Positions 1-8,093 of a stretch of DNA of 19,393 nt are shown in pieces; position 1 is the first letter of the stretch; each line of letters begins with the position of its first letter. This stretch comes from an uncultured Prevotellaceae bacterium (GTDB lineage Bacteria > Bacteroidota > Bacteroidia > Bacteroidales > Bacteroidaceae): assembly GCA_902771155.1 (NCBI GenBank), contig CACXVS010000054.1, positions 1 to 19,393 of the forward strand. Direction: 5' to 3'. Position numbers and translations under genes: made by a program. The notes below the pieces were generated by a model. The model was not told where the DNA came from, made no database searches, and worked only from the letters and a program-made list of their open reading frames with translations.

Positions 1-25
1 CAACGTGATTTACTGATCTAGGCAT
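1..25 (-). CDS. rplT: Large-subunit ribosomal protein L20, N-terminal fragment
   Basis: Reading the minus strand from position 25 gives ATG followed by codons for MPRSVNHV, the usual start of bacterial L20. The window ends after eight codons and one base, so only the beginning is present. L20 is an early-assembling 23S rRNA-binding protein and in several bacteria also represses its own operon. It starts 32 nt after the rpmI stop, completing the conserved infC-rpmI-rplT order, and that context is the main support for so short a fragment. Confidence 0.85.
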
Positions 26-57
26 AATTTTTCTACTTTAAATGTTCGACAATAGGT

Positions 58-255
58 TTAACGGAGACACAACAGGTCACGAACCTGCTTCATGTTTGAA
101 GGATCAACGATGGTTGTACCTACCAAGTTACGCTTCTGCTTCTTGGTCTTCTTCGTGAGAATGTGGCTGTGGTAAGCGTGACGTCTCTTAACCTTACCTG
201 TACCGGTGAATGTGAATCTCTTCTTCGCACCGGAGTTTGTCTTTACTTTTGGCAT
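58..255 (-). CDS. rpmI: Large-subunit ribosomal protein L35
   Basis: This 65-residue, very basic protein begins [20 protein letters not shown], the family signature, followed by the typical [22 protein letters not shown] stretch (residues 21-42). The length is normal for L35. It is a structural protein of the 50S subunit. It lies between infC and rplT as in most bacteria. The 200-nt gap upstream is longer than in a tight operon and holds two small hairpins. No promoter of the Bacteroidetes type was found immediately before it, so it is probably read through from infC. Confidence 0.97.
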   Translation of the reverse strand: MPKVKTNSGAKKRFTFTGTGKVKRRHAYHSHILTKKTKKQKRNLVGTTIVDPSNMKQVRDLLCLR

Positions 256-455
256 TGTTTTAAAATTTTAAAATGTTATTAATATTCGGCAGCAACGCAT
301 ATACCGGGCGCGCCACCTTCTTTTGTTTCTTCAATTCTTGATGTTACACATCGAGCCTGCTCACGCTCGGCATTGTTCAAGCACGCTTGACACTGCTCTC
401 GCTTAATCGCAGCCTTCAATTCTTCAATTCTTCAATTCTTCAATTTTTCAATTCT
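256..455. other. infC-rpmI spacer with two small hairpins and a simple repeat
   Basis: The spacer holds two adjacent stem-loops: CGAGC/GCTCG (352-356 with 365-369) and TCAAGC/GCTTGA (377-382 with 385-390). A run of TTCAATTC-type units follows at 416-460 and overlaps the infC stop codon. In other phyla the rpmI-rplT leader carries an L20-binding autoregulatory RNA, and this is the position where one would sit. No known L20 leader structure is recognised here. The hairpins could equally belong to a dispersed repeat. Confidence 0.45.
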
Positions 456-463
456 TCAATCTT
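416..463. repeat. Simple repeat of TTCAATTC units at the infC 3' end
   Basis: Five to six tandem units of about 8 bp (TTCAATTC, with variants TTCAATTT and TTCAATCT) run from the spacer into the last codon of infC. The TGA stop codon of infC (456-458) is itself part of a repeat unit. The same unit family recurs around 1184-1217 (inverted) and 1398-1505. Confidence 0.8.
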
Positions 464-1148
464 CCTCCGTCAGTTTCTTCAGGGCATCGGCACTGATCTT
501 GGCATTGGCCAACAGTCCGCCATTGGCGGGTGCAGTCTCCTCTGCCTCTGCTTTCTCTGCCTGGGCTGCCTTAGCCTCCTGGGCAGCTGCCTCTCGGTCT
601 CGGGCCTGCTGACTCTTCTTCTGCGTACCGGCTTTCTTAGGAGCCAGATAGAGGAACATCTTCTTGCCTTCGAGCGAGGGCATTCCCTCCACCTTTCCTA
701 CTTCCTCCAGATCATTGGCAAAACGCAGGAGCAGCACTTCGCCCTGCTCTTTGAACAGGATGGAGCGACCGCGGAAGAATACATACGCACGTACCTTGTT
801 ACCTTCCTCCAGAAACTCCTTGGCATGCTTGAGCTTGAACTGATAGTCGTGCTCGTCGGTCTGGGGTCCGAAACGGATTTCCTTCACCTCTACCTTTACC
901 TGCTTAGCCTTCATTTCCTTCTGGCGCTTCTTCTGCTGGTAAAGAAACTTGGAGTAGTCAATCAGACGACATACTGGCGGGTTGGCGTTAGGTGAGATCT
1001 CTACAAGATCCACGCCCTGTTCGTGGGCCATATTAATGGCATCACGGGTAGAAACCACGGTTGAACCATTGTCACCCACGATGCGTACTTCACGTACTCG
1101 GATTTGCTCGTTAATCCGGTACTGATTCTTCAGTTTGTCATTCTTCAT
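456..1148 (-). CDS. infC: Translation initiation factor IF-3
   Basis: IF-3 binds the 30S subunit, blocks premature 50S joining and proofreads start-codon selection. Both domains are visible. The N-domain (about residues 10-77) contains YRINEQIR and [20 protein letters not shown] lysine-rich linker follows, then the C-domain (about 85-172) with [21 protein letters not shown] and [11 protein letters not shown]. At 230 residues it is about 50 longer than the E. coli protein because of an Ala/Glu-rich tail (about 173-230). The start is an ATG, not the rare AUU used for autoregulation in enterobacteria. A TAATTTTG box lies 26 nt upstream. The gene sits between thrS and rpmI. Confidence 0.97.
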   Translation of the reverse strand: MKNDKLKNQYRINEQIRVREVRIVGDNGSTVVSTRDAINMAHEQGVDLVEISPNANPPVCRLIDYSKFLYQQKKRQKEMKAKQVKVEVKEIRFGPQTDEHDYQFKLKHAKEFLEEGNKVRAYVFFRGRSILFKEQGEVLLLRFANDLEEVGKVEGMPSLEGKKMFLYLAPKKAGTQKKSQQARDREAAAQEAKAAQAEKAEAEETAPANGGLLANAKISADALKKLTEED

Positions 1149-1174
1149 TCACTACTTTTTTCAGAAATCGGCTG

Positions 1175-1182
1175 CAAAATTA
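1175..1182 (-). promoter_or_regulatory. Probable -7 promoter element of infC
   Basis: The minus strand reads TAATTTTG, matching the Bacteroidetes -7 consensus TAnnTTTG, 26 nt before the infC ATG. No TTTG is seen at the expected -33 position, where the GATTGAA repeat lies instead. This would let infC-rpmI-rplT be transcribed independently of thrS. Confidence 0.5.
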
Positions 1183-1183
1183 C

Positions 1184-1505
1184 TAAAAAGATTGAAGATT
1201 GAAGATTGAAGATTGAAGATTTTCCATTTACTGCACATTATTTATGTTTTTTTAACAGACTTCCTTCAATTCTTCTATAATACAACACAGAGACACAAAG
1301 ATACAGAGATTTTTCGTTTTACCCTCCTCTCGTAATCCTTTTTTTCCTCAAAACGATTAAAAACTCTGTGCCTCTGTATCTCTGTGTTTGTTATAATTTT
1401 CAATCTTTCAATCTTCAATCTTCAATTTTCAATCTTTCAATTTTCAATCCTTCAATTCTTCAATTCTTCAATCCTTCAATTTTCAATCTTTCAATCCTTC
1501 AATTC
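1184..1505. repeat. Nested inverted simple repeats in the thrS-infC spacer
   Basis: The spacer is built nearly symmetrically. Outer arms are GATTGAA units (about 1190-1217) and the opposite-strand TTCAATC/TTCAATT units (about 1398-1505). Inner arms are an ACAGAGA-type sequence (1286-1308) and its inverted partner (1364-1386), matching at 19 of 23 positions. The core has CGTTTT (1315-1320) facing AAAACG. No gene was seen in this 360-nt gap. On the minus strand it would form the thrS 3' UTR and infC leader. Confidence 0.7.
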
Positions 1506-1508
1506 AAA

Positions 1509-3455
1509 TCAAAAGTCCTTTGTCATTTCTGCGACTTTGGCATTCACCTCGTCGATAAACTGCTGGATCGTCATCACACTCTGCTCTCCTCCACCCTGTG
1601 GACGAACAGCAACCGTTCCGTCAGCAGCCTCCTTCTCACCAACGATGACCATATATGGGATACGCTTCAATTCATTGTCACGGATCTTACGACCCAGTTT
1701 CTCGTTACGCAGGTCGATGGTAGCTCTTACACCACCCTCAGCAAATTTCTTCGAAACCTCCTGGGCATAGTCGTTGTACTTCTCCGATAGAGGCAGGATA
1801 GCTACCTGTTCCGGTGTCAGCCAGAGGGGGAAGTGGCCACTGGTGTGCTCAATCAGCACAGCGGTGAAACGCTCCAGACTTCCGAAGGGAGCACGGTGAA
1901 TCATCACCGGCGTCTTCTTCTGGTTGTCCTCGTCGGTATATTCCAGATTGAAACGCTTGGGCAGGTTGTAATCCACCTGAATCGTTCCCAATTGCCAGCG
2001 ACGTCCGATGGCATCCTTGATCATGAAGTCAAGCTTAGGTCCGTAGAAGGCAGCCTCACCATATTCCACCTTGGCGTTCAGTCCCTTCTCGGCACAGGCT
2101 TCCTGGATGGCCTTCTCTGCCAGTGCCCAGTCTTCGTCGGTACCTACATACTTGGTATGGTCGTTGGGGTCGCGCAGACTGATCTGGGCCTCGAAGTTGA
2201 AACCAAAGGCAGAAAGCACCACTCCGATGATGTCCATCACATTCAGGAACTCCTGCTTCACCTGGTCTGGACGACAGAACAGGTGGGCATCATCCTGGGT
2301 GAATGAACGCACCCGGGTGAGTCCGTGCAACTCGCCACTCTGCTCGTAACGATACACCGTACCAAACTCAGCGATACGCAGCGGCAGGTCACGATACGAA
2401 CGGGGCTTCCAGGCGAAGATCTCACAGTGGTGAGGACAGTTCATGGGCTTCAGCATATACTCCTCGCCCTCCTCAGGTGTGGTGATCGGACGGAACGAAT
2501 CCTGACCGTAGTGGGCATAGTGACCTGAAGTTACATAGAGGCTTTTGCCACCGATATGCGGAGTGATAACCTCCTGATAACCATAGCGTTTCTGCACTTT
2601 ACGTAAGTGATCCTGCAAGCGCAGACGCAGGTCGGTTCCCTTAGGCAACCAGATAGGCAGACCCTTACCTACCTTATCTGAGAACATGAAAAGTTCCATC
2701 TCCTTGCCGATCTTACGGTGGTCACGCTTCTTGGCTTCCTCCAGCATTTCCAGATACTCGTCGAGCATCTTCTTCTTGGGGAATGAGATACCGTACAGGC
2801 GCTGCATCTGCTCTCTGGTGGCATCGCCACGCCAGAAGGCACCAGCCACTGAGGTCAACTTAATGGCCTTAATCTCACCGGTGTCCACCAGGTGCGGACC
2901 ACGGCACAGGTCGGTAAAGTTACCTTGTGTATAGGTGGTGATCGAACCGTCCTCCAGGTCCTGATCAATATGTTCGCACTTATAGGTCTGACCGTCGGCA
3001 GCAAACTGCTTCAGGGCATCGGCCTTAGCCACCTCTTTGCGCACCACAGGCTCTTTCTTCGAAGCCAGTTCCTTCATCTTGGCCTCTATCTTGGGGAAGT
3101 CGCTCTCCTTGATGCTCTCGCCGTCTTTCAACAGCACATCATAGAAGAAACCATTCTCTACGGCAGGGCCGAAACCGAACTGAATGCCAGGATACAACTC
3201 CTGCAGTGCCTCAGCCAGCAAGTGGGCCGATGTGTGCCAGAAGGTGTGCTTACCCTCTTCATCGTCAAACTTGTAGAGCGCTATCGTGGCGTCCTCGTTG
3301 ATAGGACGGTTCAGCTCTACTGTCTCACCGTTTACACCACAGCTTACAACGCTGCGTGCGAGAGCCGGTGAGATGCTCTCTGCAATCTGATAGCCAGTCA
3401 CGCCCTGCTCATACGAACGAACAGATCCGTCTGGGAAAGTAATGTTAATCATCAT
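1509..3455 (-). CDS. thrS: Threonine-tRNA ligase
   Basis: This enzyme charges tRNA-Thr with threonine using ATP. The 648-residue length is normal. Domains in order are: TGS (about 1-62); the editing domain with HTSAH (74-78) and CRGPH (184-188), which hydrolyses mischarged Ser-tRNA; the class II catalytic core with [10 protein letters not shown], motif 2 ([20 protein letters not shown]) and motif 3 ([11 protein letters not shown]); and the C-terminal anticodon-binding domain. Likely zinc ligands by homology to E. coli are C340, H391 and a later His. It leads the thrS-infC-rpmI-rplT cluster. Its promoter lies within a repeated palindromic element at 3487-3565. Two consecutive ATGs begin the frame and either could be used. 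Confidence 0.98.
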   Translation of the reverse strand: MMINITFPDGSVRSYEQGVTGYQIAESISPALARSVVSCGVNGETVELNRPINEDATIALYKFDDEEGKHTFWHTSAHLLAEALQELYPGIQFGFGPAVENGFFYDVLLKDGESIKESDFPKIEAKMKELASKKEPVVRKEVAKADALKQFAADGQTYKCEHIDQDLEDGSITTYTQGNFTDLCRGPHLVDTGEIKAIKLTSVAGAFWRGDATREQMQRLYGISFPKKKMLDEYLEMLEEAKKRDHRKIGKEMELFMFSDKVGKGLPIWLPKGTDLRLRLQDHLRKVQKRYGYQEVITPHIGGKSLYVTSGHYAHYGQDSFRPITTPEEGEEYMLKPMNCPHHCEIFAWKPRSYRDLPLRIAEFGTVYRYEQSGELHGLTRVRSFTQDDAHLFCRPDQVKQEFLNVMDIIGVVLSAFGFNFEAQISLRDPNDHTKYVGTDEDWALAEKAIQEACAEKGLNAKVEYGEAAFYGPKLDFMIKDAIGRRWQLGTIQVDYNLPKRFNLEYTDEDNQKKTPVMIHRAPFGSLERFTAVLIEHTSGHFPLWLTPEQVAILPLSEKYNDYAQEVSKKFAEGGVRATIDLRNEKLGRKIRDNELKRIPYMVIVGEKEAADGTVAVRPQGGGEQSVMTIQQFIDEVNAKVAEMTKDF

Positions 3456-3486
3456 ATCTACAATATATGTTTGAGTTTAAAACGGG

Positions 3487-3565
3487 CACAAAGGTACAAA
3501 TAAACGAGCGAAATACAAAATAAATTCGAATTTATTTTTATTTCCGAGTGTGAGTACCTACGAGG
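3487..3565 (-). promoter_or_regulatory. thrS promoter inside a palindromic repeat
   Basis: On the minus strand TTTG (3516-3519) is followed after 19 nt by TACCTTTG (3489-3496), a canonical Bacteroidetes promoter 34 nt before the thrS start. Just upstream is a perfect 22-bp palindrome (3517-3538), and an outer stem AGGTAC/GTACCT (3492-3497 with 3554-3559) encloses both. A gapless homologue of the whole block precedes the dehydratase gene at 17241-17320. Confidence 0.8.
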
Positions 3566-3598
3566 CATGCTGTCAGGCATGACTCAAAGTTAGGAAAT

Positions 3599-5443
3599 CT
3601 ACCTTTTTATTATCTTTGCTGAAGATTGACCTTGTCTCACGATATACACCCCTGGTCTGAGTCCATCCAAGGTCTCACCCATAGATTGTCCCGACACTGA
3701 ATAGACCTCATAGGGCTGTCCTAAGTCAACTGTTACTTCCTCGATGCCACTTGGTATGTAAGTATAGCCCAGGCGCTTGTCCATCCACGTCAGGCGCTCC
3801 TTCATAAACCGCCTCACATTCTCCACCTCGGCCTTGTAACTGCCCCAGGTCTTGGGATTCATGTGTACCTTGGTGTTCAGGATGGGCCAGCGCATGAAAT
3901 TCAGTTTTTGCGAGACTTCGAGTTCTTCTTCCATCTGGTCGATAAAGGCCACCAGATGTTCTTCGGTAAGGTCGGCATGCCGCGCCCTATCCCAGATGTC
4001 GAGGAGCATGCTCTGCGACTCAGCGTTCTGCAACACAAAGATGTCCACCAACTGTCTCAGGGTTCCGGCACAACTGCCCCCACTCCGATAGACATAGTCG
4101 CGCTTGTTGCAGACGGGATAGGTGCGGTTGTCATTCTCGAAAGCCAGGTCGAAGTCCCATACGGGGCCGGTGTACATGGTATCGTCGTCTCGCTCCTTAT
4201 ACATAAACAGACTCCAGTAGGTATCGGTATTCCCCGAGAGTTCGCCCACCAGGAAATGCCGCAGGAAAGAGCTCCTATCCACATAACGGTCCAGATCGTT
4301 CTCCATCTTGTTGAAATGGTCCTGGATATAACGACGCTGACTGGTGGTGATCGAGTCCTCACTGGGCGACTTGATGGTCACGGGATTACGGCTGTTCGAC
4401 CTGAACCACGATTTCTCCCGGTCAGCATAGGCATCCACCTCCACTAAATAGCCTCCTGTCACGGCTATCCCTGAATTATCATTAGGCGTCATCTCCGTCA
4501 CGTTCACACGGTTCTTATGCACCTGAATCTGGTCGCAGAGCTGATAGCAGCCCTTATATTCACCGTTCAGCAATACATCGACTGCCGTACCGTAGGGGGT
4601 ATAAGGCATCCCAAGGCGCTTGCTCAACTCGAAGGCCAGCAGATTGCGCATCAGGGTCTTGTCGCCATAGTTGTTGATAAGCGTCCATTTCTTGGCCTTG
4701 GCGGGGGCATCGAGCACATGCTGTTTCTTATCAAACTTAATGCGGTAGGGTTTCTTGGGAAAGTCTCTCGAGGCATTACCGCGCTCACGTACAGTCCCTG
4801 GCTCGGAAAGCAGTTTCGTACCATTGTCCGAGATAATGGTCAGTTGCGATACAATCTCGTGCACCTTGTCGTAGGGTATCACACCGTCCTTGGTATGGAT
4901 GCTCACGGTGGGCAGGTTGGTCACCTGATAGAGGTGCGAGTCATCTCCTGATCCCTCATGACCGTAGAATTCGAGTTCTGCAATATTACAACGGGCATCA
5001 GCAGGTCCTACATAACGCACGTATCTGAATCCTCTCGAGCAGTTGACATCGGCATACGACATTTGCCCGATCTTGCCTTTCTCAGTGATGACATACAGAG
5101 GCAGTGCGTCCATAAAGTCAGGACTGTTGGCTCCCTCAAACACACCCAGTACCACTCTTCCCTCTCCTAAGCCGTCATTTCTGGGCGACCATCCCACCCG
5201 TGTAATCACATGGGCCGTACCCAAGTCCAGTCCGGCCCAGGTATAGCTCCGTTCCCACGAGGCGAAAAAGGTGCTCAGGTCTCCGTCGAAGGCATCCCTC
5301 GGTGTATTCACGGTGGCCGTCTGCTGGTTGGTCGTATAGTCCACACAGGCCAGCACACCAATCACCTGTCCGGTCAATTTCTCGTCTGCCTTGGCCTCCC
5401 AACCAAGTAACGTCAGAAATATCGTCAGAATCACCCCTCTCAT
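3599..5443 (-). CDS. Exported CotH-kinase family protein
   Basis: This 614-residue protein has an N-terminal signal peptide (about 1-19). A discoidin/F5-8-like region (about 25-162; AFDGDLSTFFAS, AGLDLGT and NIAELEFYG) suggests carbohydrate or surface binding. The CotH-kinase domain (about 175-510) contains RGNAS (221-225), KKPYRIKF, VEVD, LSGNTDTYWS and GPVWDFDLAF (WDFD at 429-432, the likely metal and catalytic acids). The C-terminus (about 560-614; YEVYSVSGQ, LRPGVYIVRQG, AKIIKR) resembles type IX secretion sorting domains. CotH proteins in spore formers phosphorylate proteins; the substrate here is unknown. It follows the TPR gene across a 59-nt spacer made of heptad repeats that abut its ATG. 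Confidence 0.88.
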   Translation of the reverse strand: MRGVILTIFLTLLGWEAKADEKLTGQVIGVLACVDYTTNQQTATVNTPRDAFDGDLSTFFASWERSYTWAGLDLGTAHVITRVGWSPRNDGLGEGRVVLGVFEGANSPDFMDALPLYVITEKGKIGQMSYADVNCSRGFRYVRYVGPADARCNIAELEFYGHEGSGDDSHLYQVTNLPTVSIHTKDGVIPYDKVHEIVSQLTIISDNGTKLLSEPGTVRERGNASRDFPKKPYRIKFDKKQHVLDAPAKAKKWTLINNYGDKTLMRNLLAFELSKRLGMPYTPYGTAVDVLLNGEYKGCYQLCDQIQVHKNRVNVTEMTPNDNSGIAVTGGYLVEVDAYADREKSWFRSNSRNPVTIKSPSEDSITTSQRRYIQDHFNKMENDLDRYVDRSSFLRHFLVGELSGNTDTYWSLFMYKERDDDTMYTGPVWDFDLAFENDNRTYPVCNKRDYVYRSGGSCAGTLRQLVDIFVLQNAESQSMLLDIWDRARHADLTEEHLVAFIDQMEEELEVSQKLNFMRWPILNTKVHMNPKTWGSYKAEVENVRRFMKERLTWMDKRLGYTYIPSGIEEVTVDLGQPYEVYSVSGQSMGETLDGLRPGVYIVRQGQSSAKIIKR

Positions 5444-5444
5444 C

Positions 5445-5508
5445 TATCAACTATACACTATCAACTATACACTATCAACTATAAACTATCAACTATACAC
5501 TATCAACT
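5445..5508. repeat. 14-bp tandem repeat between the TPR and CotH genes
   Basis: Four full units TATCAACTATAMAC (5445-5458, 5459-5472, 5473-5486, 5487-5500) and a partial fifth fill the whole gap. Each unit is two 7-bp heptads. The repeat overlaps the TPR stop codon (TGA at 5503-5505, followed by TAG) and stops one base before the CotH ATG, so there is no room for a Shine-Dalgarno sequence. Read in the coding direction the units carry stops in two frames. Confidence 0.95.
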
Positions 5509-7446
5509 GTTCTTCTTGATTACACTATACGCCTGATAGATGCCCAATTCCCCAGCCTTACTCAAGTCGGCAATGGCCTCAGCCGTTTTCTTTATCTGAA
5601 TCCGGGCAATGCCTCGGTTATAGTAGGCCTCAGCCAGTTCGGGTTCCAGTTCGATGGCCTTGGTATAGTCGTCAATAGCCCGCTGGTAGTCATGGCGCTG
5701 TGCGTACAGATTTCCCCTGTTATAATAAAGATAAGCATTGTGTGGGGCCAGTTGGATGGCATCCGAGAGGTCGCCCAGCACATTGGCGGTCTGCAACTCG
5801 ATGTTCGTTCCCTGCGAGGCGTTAAACTCGTTGATCTTGGCCTGGCAGACGGCTCTTTGCCAGTAGGCCAGCGACGAGGTGGAGTCGATCTGCAGATAGA
5901 TGCTCAAATCGTCGATGGCGTTGTCGAAGTTCTGTATCGAACAGTAGGCCACAGCCCGCAACAGCAGGTGGGGTTTCACGTCGGCCGTAGTCTTCGTGGT
6001 CTCAATCACATGACTCAGCGAGTCGATATACGCAAAGGTCTGTTTCATACGTGTCTCACTCAGATTGGTCTGGTCGCACGACACATAGATGGGCTGTGTA
6101 GCCGACAGCTGGTTAAATGCCTCCACCGTCTTCTCGTAGGGGATATCCTGCCTGATTTCCCCTTCTGGCCTGACAAAGGTCAGTCCGTACATCGGCAGAT
6201 AGTTCATCTCGGCCTTGCGGTTCTGCACCCTACCCCTGTAGTCGCTCTGGTACTCATGCTCCACCTCCTGTTCATCAGCCACCACGAGCTGGTTATATTT
6301 CTCCAGATCCTCATCACTGCGCTTACGCATCTGTTTCTTCGACAGGCGTGGCTGTTTGCCGTATCGCTTGTCCAACTGGGCTTTCAGGATACGGAACTCG
6401 TCGAGTTCTGCCTGTTTGGTATTCCCCAACCTGCGGTAGCATGAGGCGCGGTGCTCCAGTCCGAACCAGAAGTTCGGATACTCTTCGATCACCTTTGAAT
6501 AGTCGCGGATGGCTGCCCTCAGATTACCGGTTTGTTCCAACAGCAGGGCTCTGTTAAACAAGGCCATCAGGTTGTCGGGCTCCAGTTTCAGCACGAAGTC
6601 AAAGTCCTCAATACCTCTGTTGTCATCACCCACCTGGGCCCTTAAAAGTCCTCGGTTATAATGTCCCAGAAAGTTATTCGGATCCAGGTCCAGGGCGGTG
6701 TCATAGTCGGCCATGGCCCCTCTCAGGTTGTTCTGGTTGTATCGCGCCAGGGCACGGTTGATATAGTTGCCCGAATGCTTCGGCAGAAGGTGGATGCTCT
6801 TGGTGAGATAGGTCTCGCCATCCTTCCATTCCTGTTTGGCCAGACTGATGACAGCCCTTTCTGCCCAGATGCCCCCGTCGTAGGGGTCCAGTTCCAGACT
6901 CTTATCCAACGATTTCACGGCCTTGGCGGTATCCTGTTGCAACAGATACACCTCAGCCTGCATGGCGTAGGCCCGGGCATATTTCGACCAATGGGTAGTC
7001 ATGGTGTCAATTTCTGCCAGGGCACGGTCGTAGTTCTTCTCCTGAATCAGACAGAGGATACGGTTGTGCCAGAGTCCCTGATTCTCAGGGTCATAGCGCA
7101 GGGCACGGTCATAGTCGGTCACAGCCTCTGAGAACTTCTTCTGGTTGATGCGGCAGAGACCGCGCAACTCATAGGCACTCACCACGTAGGGATTGCGCTC
7201 GATGGCCTCTGTACAGTCGTTCTCGGCCCCTCTGTAGTCGTCGAGGTAATACTTGGCCACCCCTCTGAAAAACCACGGTTCATAGAGCCAGGGCTTCTGA
7301 CTAATAGCCTGGTTAAAATACTGGATCGACAGCACGTAGTCCTCATAATAGAGCGCTGAGCGCCCTATCATCACCAGCCTGTCTGTGTTGAATTGTGCGA
7401 AACAAATCACTGGTGCCAGTATCATCAGATAAATAATGCGGCGCAT
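5503..7446 (-). CDS. Exported tetratricopeptide-repeat protein
   Basis: This 647-residue protein has a short signal peptide (about 1-18, ending CFAQ). A first TPR array (about 23-370) has repeated patterns such as GRSALYYEDYVLSIQYFNQA, RALRYDP, NRALARYNQNNLRGAMADYD and YNRGLLRAQVG. A charged non-TPR stretch lies at about 385-470. A second TPR array (about 480-640) includes YYNRGNLYAQRHDYQRAIDDY. TPRs mediate protein-protein contacts; the partner is unknown. It probably sits in the periplasm or at the outer membrane. The gene starts 3 nt after the def stop, and a 15-bp hairpin covers the junction, suggesting translational coupling. A second in-frame Met at codon 8 is an alternative start. Confidence 0.9.
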   Translation of the reverse strand: MRRIIYLMILAPVICFAQFNTDRLVMIGRSALYYEDYVLSIQYFNQAISQKPWLYEPWFFRGVAKYYLDDYRGAENDCTEAIERNPYVVSAYELRGLCRINQKKFSEAVTDYDRALRYDPENQGLWHNRILCLIQEKNYDRALAEIDTMTTHWSKYARAYAMQAEVYLLQQDTAKAVKSLDKSLELDPYDGGIWAERAVISLAKQEWKDGETYLTKSIHLLPKHSGNYINRALARYNQNNLRGAMADYDTALDLDPNNFLGHYNRGLLRAQVGDDNRGIEDFDFVLKLEPDNLMALFNRALLLEQTGNLRAAIRDYSKVIEEYPNFWFGLEHRASCYRRLGNTKQAELDEFRILKAQLDKRYGKQPRLSKKQMRKRSDEDLEKYNQLVVADEQEVEHEYQSDYRGRVQNRKAEMNYLPMYGLTFVRPEGEIRQDIPYEKTVEAFNQLSATQPIYVSCDQTNLSETRMKQTFAYIDSLSHVIETTKTTADVKPHLLLRAVAYCSIQNFDNAIDDLSIYLQIDSTSSLAYWQRAVCQAKINEFNASQGTNIELQTANVLGDLSDAIQLAPHNAYLYYNRGNLYAQRHDYQRAIDDYTKAIELEPELAEAYYNRGIARIQIKKTAEAIADLSKAGELGIYQAYSVIKKNS

Positions 7447-7457
7447 TATTTATCTGA
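7425..7457 (-). promoter_or_regulatory. Hairpin across the def stop and the TPR start codon
   Basis: Bases 7425-7439 (TCAGATAAATAATGC) and 7443-7457 (GCATTATTTATCTGA) are perfect inverted repeats of 15 bp around a 3-nt loop. In the mRNA the 5' arm contains both the TAA of def and the ATG of the TPR gene. A ribosome finishing def would open the stem, so coupling of the two genes is likely. This is inference from position and perfect pairing. Confidence 0.75.
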
Positions 7458-8010
7458 CGACTGGTTTCGTCTTGTAGCCACAACGATAGCGCCCCTTGGT
7501 CAGAGCCACAAGCTTACTCTTAATGAGTTGCTTGCGCAACGGTGAGATACGGTCCACAAACATTTTCCCGTCCAGATGGTCAAACTCATGCTGCATCACA
7601 CGGGCCAGATAGCCCTCTATCCATTCGTCGTGATGCTGGAACTGCTCGTCGTCCCAGGCCACATGGATCCGGGTGGGTCTTATCACCTTCTCATGGATGG
7701 CGGGCAACGACAGACAGCCCTCTTCCGAACTGTCGGTATGCTCCTCGTCGTATTCAAGGATATGGGGATTGATAAACACCTGTCTGAAGTCCTTATACTC
7801 TGGCAGGTCTTCCGACAGCACATCCAGGTCAATCACCGACAGTCTGATGGCCTTACCGATCTGGGGGGCGGCCAGTCCGATACCGTCCGACTCAGCCAGA
7901 GTGTCCCACATGTCAGCAATCAGCTCCTTCAGCTGGGGATAGTCGGGGGTAATGTCCTCCGCCACTTTCCTCAGCACAGGCTGTCCATAAATATAAATAG
8001 GTAGAATCAT
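7450..8010 (-). CDS. def: Peptide deformylase
   Basis: The enzyme removes the formyl group from the N-terminal methionine of new proteins. All three family motifs are present in the 186 residues: GIGLAAPQ (43-50), EGCLS (97-101, metal ligand C99) and QHEFDHLDG (140-148, ligands H141 and H145, catalytic E142). The C-terminus is basic and slightly extended. It lies between ruvX (83-nt gap) and the TPR gene (3-nt gap). The upstream gap has GAATTGAAAATT-type simple sequence and no clear promoter. Confidence 0.97.
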   Translation of the reverse strand: MILPIYIYGQPVLRKVAEDITPDYPQLKELIADMWDTLAESDGIGLAAPQIGKAIRLSVIDLDVLSEDLPEYKDFRQVFINPHILEYDEEHTDSSEEGCLSLPAIHEKVIRPTRIHVAWDDEQFQHHDEWIEGYLARVMQHEFDHLDGKMFVDRISPLRKQLIKSKLVALTKGRYRCGYKTKPVVR

Positions 8011-8093
8011 ATCTTGATTGAAAATGGAGAATTGAAAATTCTTTTAGTCGGCCTGTGGCCTTTGTAAAAGCGTCACAAGTGCCGAGCGGAAAA

